Source of the DNA: UMGS1387 sp045540015 | GTDB taxonomy: Bacteria > Bacillota > Clostridia > Oscillospirales > CAG-382 | Direction: 5' to 3' | Assembly (NCBI GenBank): GCA_045540015.1 | Contig: JAZQGP010000052.1 | Location: 124,001 to 188,000 of the forward strand | DNA length: 64,000 nt | Part shown: one piece after another, positions 59,019 through 64,000 of the stretch | Numbering within the stretch: the first letter of the stretch is position 1 | Layout of the letters: each line of letters starts with the position of its first letter | The notes under the pieces: generated by a model | What the model saw: only the letters and a program-made list of their open reading frames with translations | Database searches by the model: none | Told to the model about the DNA's origin: nothing | Translations under genes and position numbers: made by a program

Positions 59019-59837
59019 ATGAACGGAACTATATATAAATTTGAAAAAGACATGCTTTGCGGTAAATCCATTTATATCAGCGAAAAGCAAGACAATTTTT
59101 GGGTCCAAAAGCATTGGCATAATTACTATGAGATAGTATATTTTAAAAAGAGCTCCGGAGCTTGCAGTCTGAACAGCGAAACATATTCAATATCAGACAA
59201 TTGCGTATTTTTACTTACTCCAAAAGATTTTCATGAAATTAACACTGATGAAAAATTCGACAACTATTCTTTGATTATATCCTTCAACGAACACATGGTT
59301 GACAAGCATGTTCTTAATGCTCTCGTAAAGGGACCTTTTGTGTCATACAATATTTCATCAAAACTAAGCGATAAAATTGATGAGCTTTACGAAGTATTCG
59401 GTTCAAACAAAAAACACAGAGATTTAATTTTAAAATTTCTCTTTAATCAAATTCTGCTGGAAATAATTGACAGTGCAAATGAAATTTCCTCTGTCGGCAA
59501 TGACATAAGTCCCATCGTGCGGGAAAGTATATCCGTCATGTTATCTGCCCCTACTGAAGATTTTTCGCTTAGTTATTTTTCAAAAAAATTCCGTGTTACA
59601 GAAGCATACTTTTCGCGTCTGTTTTGTAGGCAGGTCGGTATAACTTTTAAACAGTATCTCACTACACTTCGTTTGGAGTATGCAAAGCAATTATTGGAAG
59701 AAAACATTTTGCCAATAATTGATGTCGGCTACGAATGCGGTTTTAATACTCCGTCACAGTTTTTCAGAGTCTTTAAAAAAGCATACGGCATACCGCCATC
59801 AAAATTCCGTCAGCAAAAAAGAAATGTTACCAAATGA
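59019..59837 (+). CDS. AraC-family regulator of GH42 operon
   Basis: A 272-aa regulator with a cupin-type N-terminal domain (WVQKHWHNYYEIVYF, CVFLLTPKDFHEI) and a C-terminal AraC domain (IDVGYECGFNTPSQFFRVFKKAYGIPPSKFRQQKR). ATG 59019 follows GAGG at 59010-59013; GTG 59013 is an alternative start but lies on the ribosome site. Divergent from the GH42 gene across 149 bases and the natural candidate to control it. Confidence 0.9.
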   Translation: MNGTIYKFEKDMLCGKSIYISEKQDNFWVQKHWHNYYEIVYFKKSSGACSLNSETYSISDNCVFLLTPKDFHEINTDEKFDNYSLIISFNEHMVDKHVLNALVKGPFVSYNISSKLSDKIDELYEVFGSNKKHRDLILKFLFNQILLEIIDSANEISSVGNDISPIVRESISVMLSAPTEDFSLSYFSKKFRVTEAYFSRLFCRQVGITFKQYLTTLRLEYAKQLLEENILPIIDVGYECGFNTPSQFFRVFKKAYGIPPSKFRQQKRNVTK

Positions 59838-59869
59838 TTATGTATCAGACATTCCGAAAACATCAGAAT

Positions 59870-59910
59870 ATAAAAAAGCTTACACCGCCAAAAGTGTAAG
59901 CTTTAATTTT
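59870..59910. terminator. Bidirectional terminator after AraC gene
   Basis: Perfect 11-bp stem AAAGCTTACAC / GTGTAAGCTTT with an 8-base loop, A-run on the left and TTTAATTTT on the right; serves the convergent HAD gene as well. Confidence 0.9.
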
Positions 59911-60709
59911 ACTGTTCTGCAGAAATCCCCTTAACTATGTCCCCTACTCCGTTATAAATGTATTTCGGTCTGTACGGGAACTGTTTGAGCGTTCCCATAC
60001 TTGTAACACCTGACAAAACCAGCACTGTCTCTATTCCCGACTCAATACCTGCTATTATATCAGTGTCCATTCTGTCTCCGACGATAACTGCTTCTTCCGG
60101 TTTTGCTCCAAGTAATTTAAGACCGGTTTTCATCATGAGCGGGTTAGGCTTACCAACATAGTATGCAAATACGCCTGTAGCAAGCTCTAAAGGCGAGACC
60201 AAAGCTCTGCAGGCAGGAACAATTCCCTGTTCCGACGGACCTGTCATGTCGGGGTTTGTACCGATAAGCTTTGCTCCGTTATTTATGTGTCTTACTGCAC
60301 GAATAATACTTTCATAATTATAGTTTCTCGTTTCACCGACAACGACATAATCAGGGTTTACGTCATTCATTGTGATTCCCTTTTCATAGAGCGCATTTGT
60401 AAGACCCGGCTCACCAATAACAAATGCAGAGCAACCGGGCTTCTGGTTAGCAAGGAATTCAGCAGTAGCAAGTGCGCTGGTGTAAAAGTGAGAAGGATCT
60501 ACCTCAAGCCCCATTCTGTGAAGCTTTTGAGAAAGCTCTACGGGTGAACGTTCAGGACTGTTGGTAAGAAAAAGAAAGTTTTTATTCTCTTTCTGAAGCC
60601 ACTCTACAAACTCATGTACCCCCGGCAATATTTTGTTACCGTGATAAATCACACCGTCCATATCACATATGAAACCTGTTTTACTGTTTACATCAAGTAT
60701 TTTACTCAT
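59909..60709 (-). CDS. HAD-IIA hydrolase, NagD-like
   Basis: HAD phosphatase (266 aa). Motif I is CDMDGVIYHG, motif II FLTNSPERS, and motif III/IV VIVGDRMDTDIIAG, with the large C2-type cap of the NagD / p-nitrophenylphosphatase subfamily in between. Such enzymes dephosphorylate small sugar or nucleotide phosphates; the exact substrate is unknown. AGGAG precedes the ATG; the HD-domain gene lies 18 bases upstream in the same operon. Confidence 0.9.
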   Translation of the reverse strand: MSKILDVNSKTGFICDMDGVIYHGNKILPGVHEFVEWLQKENKNFLFLTNSPERSPVELSQKLHRMGLEVDPSHFYTSALATAEFLANQKPGCSAFVIGEPGLTNALYEKGITMNDVNPDYVVVGETRNYNYESIIRAVRHINNGAKLIGTNPDMTGPSEQGIVPACRALVSPLELATGVFAYYVGKPNPLMMKTGLKLLGAKPEEAVIVGDRMDTDIIAGIESGIETVLVLSGVTSMGTLKQFPYRPKYIYNGVGDIVKGISAEQ

Positions 60710-60727
60710 TATAAATTCTCCTGTAAT

Positions 60728-61327
60728 TCAATTGTCGTTTTCCATAAGATACGTAGCTTCAATGTCGGCTATGTGAAGTTTAACGGCAAGCGGATACTTT
60801 TCAAAAGCACCGTTAATTGCAAAGCTTCCGCCACGAGCCGCATCGTCAAAGCCGCCCATATGCCATCTGATAGCAATAGCTTCTTCAACTTTCAACCTCA
60901 TAAAGCGTTCAATAAGAAAGACAGATTTTTCTCCATGTCCGAAAGGAAACTTATCTTCGATTGTGTAATAATTTACCTTTTCCCACTGCCCTGTTGCCTC
61001 GTTTTTCACGTTTCTCTGACTGACCTTATAAAACTCGGCTTTACACAAGTCATGAAGTAATGCACATATTGCATATGACTCGTCGTGAGCACCCCCGTTA
61101 TACTTTTCAATCATTGCGTTATATACATTAAGAGAGTGGTCGGCAAGACCGCCTTCAAATGCATTATGAAAACGCGAGCTTGCAGGTGCCTTGAAAAAGT
61201 CTGTTTTTTCAGTCATCCATGCAAGAAGTTCCTTACTTCCTGCTCTGTTAATTGCTTCATTATATGCTTTTATGAATTTATCCTTGGTTGATTCTATTTC
61301 CAGTCCGCGGAGCTGTTCTTCGTTCAT
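60728..61327 (-). CDS. HD-domain hydrolase
   Basis: A 199-aa HD-superfamily protein. Candidate metal ligands are His in GGLADHSLNV, the HD pair in ALLHDLCKAEFY, a later His (FGHGEKS or RWHMGGF) and Asp in HIADIEATY. Similar short HD proteins are common in Clostridia and phages, with no defined substrate. First gene of a two-gene operon with the NagD-like phosphatase; strong CGGAGG ribosome site. Confidence 0.82.
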   Translation of the reverse strand: MNEEQLRGLEIESTKDKFIKAYNEAINRAGSKELLAWMTEKTDFFKAPASSRFHNAFEGGLADHSLNVYNAMIEKYNGGAHDESYAICALLHDLCKAEFYKVSQRNVKNEATGQWEKVNYYTIEDKFPFGHGEKSVFLIERFMRLKVEEAIAIRWHMGGFDDAARGGSFAINGAFEKYPLAVKLHIADIEATYLMENDN

Positions 61328-61357
61328 ATGCTGCCTCCGTTAATTAAATTTGTATTT

Positions 61358-61386
61358 ATGATATCATATTTATTTCATTATTTCAA
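61358..61386 (-). promoter_or_regulatory. Promoter for HD/HAD operon
   Basis: Minus strand TTGAAA (61386-61381), 17-base spacer, TATCAT (61363-61358) with TGA before it. Confidence 0.65.
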
Positions 61387-61561
61387 CAGTCATATATAAA
61401 TTTTTGAAATTATTAACAGTTGACAATCTTATATTTATATTTTTAATGATAAATATTAATAAAACATTGTTTGGATATTTACTTTTAATATACAGAAAGT
61501 ATCAATTATATTATTCTTTGTTTTGTATAATAACCGTAGATCTGTTTTTAGAGGTGAAATA

Positions 61562-62566
61562 ATGGACAAAAATATAAATAACAATTCATGCAGACTCGGT
61601 ACGGTCGGAGGTCAGGCGGTAATCGAAGGCGTCATGATGAAATCCAAAGAATATGTTGCTCTCTCCGTCAGAGGCACCGACGGTAATATAACAACCGAAA
61701 CAAATAAATTTACAACAATTCGTGACAAATACAAGCTTTTAAGGCTCCCTATAATACGCGGAATAGTAAACTTTGTCGAAACAATGATTTTAAGCTTTAA
61801 AACCTTGAGCCGTTCTGCTGATATGCTTGGTATAGAAGAAGAACCGTCAAAATTTGAAAAGTGGCTTGAAAAAAAGTTCGGAAAGAGCGTTACCGCAATA
61901 GCATCCGTTATCGGAACCGTCCTCGGTCTTGTTCTCTCGGTTTTTCTATTCATGTATTTACCTGCCCTTGTTTCCGATTTTACAGACAAAATATACTCAA
62001 ATATATATTTTAAAAGCGTTGTTGAAGGTGTAATTAAAATACTTATATTTATTCTATACATTTTCCTCTGCGGTTTAATTCCTGACATGAAGCGTGTGTT
62101 CCAGTATCACGGAGCCGAACACAAATCTATATTCTGTCACGAATCAGGAATTGAGCTCACTCCCGAAAACGTACAAAAGCAAAAGCGTTTCCATCCCAGA
62201 TGCGGAACCAGCTTCCTGTTTGTTATGATGTTTTTAGGCATTATAATCTCGGTGTTTTATATCGACCTTCCAAGGCTTCCCAGAGTTTTGGTGAAAATGC
62301 TTGTGCTTCCGCTGATTGTGGGTATAGGCTTTGAATTTATAAAATTCGCAGGAACTCATAACAACATTATAATAAGAGCGCTTTCAGCTCCCGGGCTTTG
62401 GGTTCAGCGTCTCACGACAAAGGAACCCGACATATCTCAGATTGAAGTAGCTATCGCTTCGCTGAAAGCTTCACTTCCCGACATATATCCGCCGGAAGCA
62501 CCTATTACAGACAGTACAGATAAATCAGATATACCAGCAGAGGACTCTTCAAATAATGACTTATAA
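61562..62566 (+). CDS. yqhQ: DUF1385 membrane protein (YqhQ family)
   Basis: A 334-aa integral membrane protein of unknown function. The family block is GTVGGQAVIEGVMMKS near the N-terminus, followed by LLRLPIIRGIVNFVETMILSFKTL and, in the second half, YHGAEHKSIFCHESG and HPRCGTSFLFVMMF. About four to five transmembrane helices. The acidic, serine-rich C-terminal tail is probably disordered. ATG 61562 follows AGAGGTGA. A TATAAT at 61526-61531 may be the -10 but has a poor -35. Overlaps prmC by 11 bases, a conserved pairing in Bacillota. Confidence 0.92.
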   Translation: MDKNINNNSCRLGTVGGQAVIEGVMMKSKEYVALSVRGTDGNITTETNKFTTIRDKYKLLRLPIIRGIVNFVETMILSFKTLSRSADMLGIEEEPSKFEKWLEKKFGKSVTAIASVIGTVLGLVLSVFLFMYLPALVSDFTDKIYSNIYFKSVVEGVIKILIFILYIFLCGLIPDMKRVFQYHGAEHKSIFCHESGIELTPENVQKQKRFHPRCGTSFLFVMMFLGIIISVFYIDLPRLPRVLVKMLVLPLIVGIGFEFIKFAGTHNNIIIRALSAPGLWVQRLTTKEPDISQIEVAIASLKASLPDIYPPEAPITDSTDKSDIPAEDSSNNDL

Positions 62567-63401
62567 CGAATTCAAAACAAAAGCAATCTCCGGATTTAAC
62601 GGATTAATAGAAAACGCAAAAAACGAAACAGATATCATTATAACACATTTTTCGGGAATGAAACGCAATGAGCTTTTACTCAACAGAGCAAATGAAATTC
62701 CGGCAGATATTCTCGAAAAGCTAAACGATGCAGTCACAAGACGTCAGAGACATGAACCTTTACAGTATATTATCGGAGAATGGGAATTTTTTGGACTTAG
62801 AATGTTTTGCGGAAAAGGCTGTCTTATCCCAAGACCTGAAACCGAAATGCTTGCAGAAATTGCCATAAAAACTCTTCCTCGCGGAGGAAAAATGCTGGAT
62901 CTATGTACAGGAAGCGGATGCATTCCCGTAGCAGTTCTTAACAACCGTCCCGATGTCACGGCAGTTGCTGTTGATATATCCGAACAAGCAATCGAATATG
63001 CAAAGAAAAATGCCGCTTATCACGGAATCAGCGAAGACAGATTAAAATTTGTTCAAGCAGATATATACGAATATGAGCCAAATTTTCTGCCAGACCTTAT
63101 TATATCAAATCCGCCGTATATAAAAAGCGATGATATTGAAACTTTGAGTGAAGAAGTAAAGCATGAGCCGATAATTGCTCTTGACGGAGGACACGACGGA
63201 CTTGATTATTATAAGCTAATAGCAAAATTCTTTTCAAAGAAATATCTAAAAGAAGGCGGTTATTGTGCTGTAGAGGTTGGTTACGACATCGGCGAAGAAG
63301 TATCTGCCATATTCAGATCACAGAAATTTGAAACTCTTTTACTGAGAGACAACTTTGAAGTAGACAGAGTATGTCTTTCAAAAAAGCTTTCTAAGAGTTA
63401 A
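62556..63401 (+). CDS. prmC: Release factor glutamine methyltransferase
   Basis: N5-glutamine methyltransferase (281 aa) that modifies the GGQ motif of release factors 1 and 2. The N-terminal helical domain has RRQRHEPLQYIIGEWEFFGL; the SAM-binding motif is MLDLCTGSGCIPVAV and the catalytic NPPY motif is in IISNPPYIKS. It normally precedes prfA, which is absent downstream here; a terminator and convergent gene follow instead. Confidence 0.95.
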   Translation: MTYNEFKTKAISGFNGLIENAKNETDIIITHFSGMKRNELLLNRANEIPADILEKLNDAVTRRQRHEPLQYIIGEWEFFGLRMFCGKGCLIPRPETEMLAEIAIKTLPRGGKMLDLCTGSGCIPVAVLNNRPDVTAVAVDISEQAIEYAKKNAAYHGISEDRLKFVQADIYEYEPNFLPDLIISNPPYIKSDDIETLSEEVKHEPIIALDGGHDGLDYYKLIAKFFSKKYLKEGGYCAVEVGYDIGEEVSAIFRSQKFETLLLRDNFEVDRVCLSKKLSKS

Positions 63402-63421
63402 CACACAATTATATAACAAAT

Positions 63422-63455
63422 CAGGAGACAATCGTTTATGCCTCCTGGTTTTTTA
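63422..63455 (+). terminator. Terminator after prmC
   Basis: CAGGAG / CTCCTG stem (63422-63427, 63442-63447), 14-base loop, then GTTTTTTATT. It overlaps the last codons of the convergent DUF3810 gene. Confidence 0.65.
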
Positions 63456-64000
63456 TTCTATACGCCTCTGCAAGCTCAATTACAAGCCCGTAGCTTTGTG
63501 TACCGTCATATTGTCCCTGAAGCTTTAAGTATGTGTCATTTACATTTTCTGCCACCTTTGACACTTTAGAAGAACGGTATTTTTCAAAAAAATTATAATA
63601 AGCCTGCATTTCGCTTCTGACTTTTCCGCTGCTTTGCGAAATGAAATGAGAATACATGTTATAATCAGCCTGCATGGCAGCAGTAAGATAATAATCGAAC
63701 ATACTCATAAGTCCGCAATATTTTATATAATCGTCTGCTGAATATGTGCAGGCAAGAAAAGCAACAAAGTTTGCTTCATCCTCTCCCGCTATTCCCCTTT
63801 GGTGTGCTTTTTCATGAGCCATACTGAACGCAACAACATAGTCGGGATAATTAATATTAACATTTGCTTCGCCGGTAAGAGGCATATAAATGCCCGAAAT
63901 GTGCGTATACGTCATGAATTCAGACAGCAATATTCGTTTTGACGGTGAACTAATAGTTGTAATAAATTCATATTCCAAGGTTAACGCATCATACGCATCA
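63436..64000 (-). CDS. DUF3810-family membrane metalloprotease-like protein (partial)
   Basis: C-terminal part only: the minus-strand frame is open through the end of the window (…DAYDALTLEYEF…), so the 5' end and expected N-terminal membrane segments lie outside. A zinc-protease-like HExxH-type motif is seen as AHEKAHQRGIAGEDEANFVAFLAC, the hallmark of DUF3810. Proteolytic activity has not been shown for this family as far as I know. Confidence 0.8.
   Translation of the reverse strand, partial: DAYDALTLEYEFITTISSPSKRILLSEFMTYTHISGIYMPLTGEANVNINYPDYVVAFSMAHEKAHQRGIAGEDEANFVAFLACTYSADDYIKYCGLMSMFDYYLTAAMQADYNMYSHFISQSSGKVRSEMQAYYNFFEKYRSSKVSKVAENVNDTYLKLQGQYDGTQSYGLVIELAEAYRIKNQEA

Noticed and set aside
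1..64000. CRISPR array, prophage or insertion sequence
   Set aside because: No regularly spaced identical repeats and no transposase, integrase or phage structural gene were found.

Overview
The window looks like a chromosomal segment of an endospore-forming Bacillota, most likely class Clostridia and perhaps a gut or rumen Oscillospirales-type genome. This rests on sigG, the rnc–smc–ftsY and yhbY–nadD–yqeK–rsfS gene orders, pyruvate phosphate dikinase, an Ntp-type V-ATPase, glycyl radical enzymes, and GGAGG ribosome sites with some TTG and GTG starts. The assignment below class level is a guess. No rRNA, CRISPR array, phage or transposase gene was seen. One tRNA is present (Leu, CAG).

Layout. 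1-12635 (+) is housekeeping: the end of rnc, a radical SAM protein, smc, ftsY, then rdgB, yhbY, nadD, yqeK, an LCP-family protein, rsfS, leuS and rpsU. 12637-20041 holds an AraC regulator divergent from a tightly coupled five-gene operon (RraA-like, beta-propeller lactonase, SDR, mannonate dehydratase, GH38-like). I read this operon as a candidate non-phosphorylative oxidative route from mannosides to pyruvate and glyceraldehyde. 20097-24720 (-) holds D-lyxose/D-mannose isomerase, uppS, a polyprenyl diphosphate synthase, a CE15-like esterase and a CE4-like deacetylase, with hairpin-rich intergenic repeats between some of them. 25020-27226 (+) holds an MscS channel and citrate synthase. 27266-35885 (-) is a nine-gene V-ATPase operon whose c-ring subunit keeps all five Na+ ligands. 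36062-37138 (+) holds thiN and a DtxR-family regulator.

37181-42112 is glycyl radical system 1: an AraC regulator divergent from a glycyl radical enzyme, an EamA transporter and an activase, with a direct-repeat operator in the promoter region. 42193-43644 (-) holds rubrerythrin and sigG, the latter with a sigma-G-like promoter. ppdK (43886-46516) is followed by glycyl radical system 2 (AraC, enzyme, activase). System 2 is bracketed by a 20-bp perfect direct repeat of the 3' end of ppdK, which suggests it was inserted there. malQ, tRNA-Leu with a long structured leader, and manA follow. 53979-59837 is a GH42 / mannose-6-phosphate-isomerase-like / DUF2264 operon with its own divergent AraC regulator. 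The end carries NagD-like and HD-domain hydrolases, yqhQ, prmC and a partial DUF3810 protein.

Common theme: four separate catabolic modules each have a private, divergently transcribed AraC-type regulator, as expected of a carbohydrate-specialist anaerobe. The two glycyl radical enzymes have GCxE active sites and no assignable substrate. They and the mannonate-dehydratase operon are the best places to look for new biochemistry.
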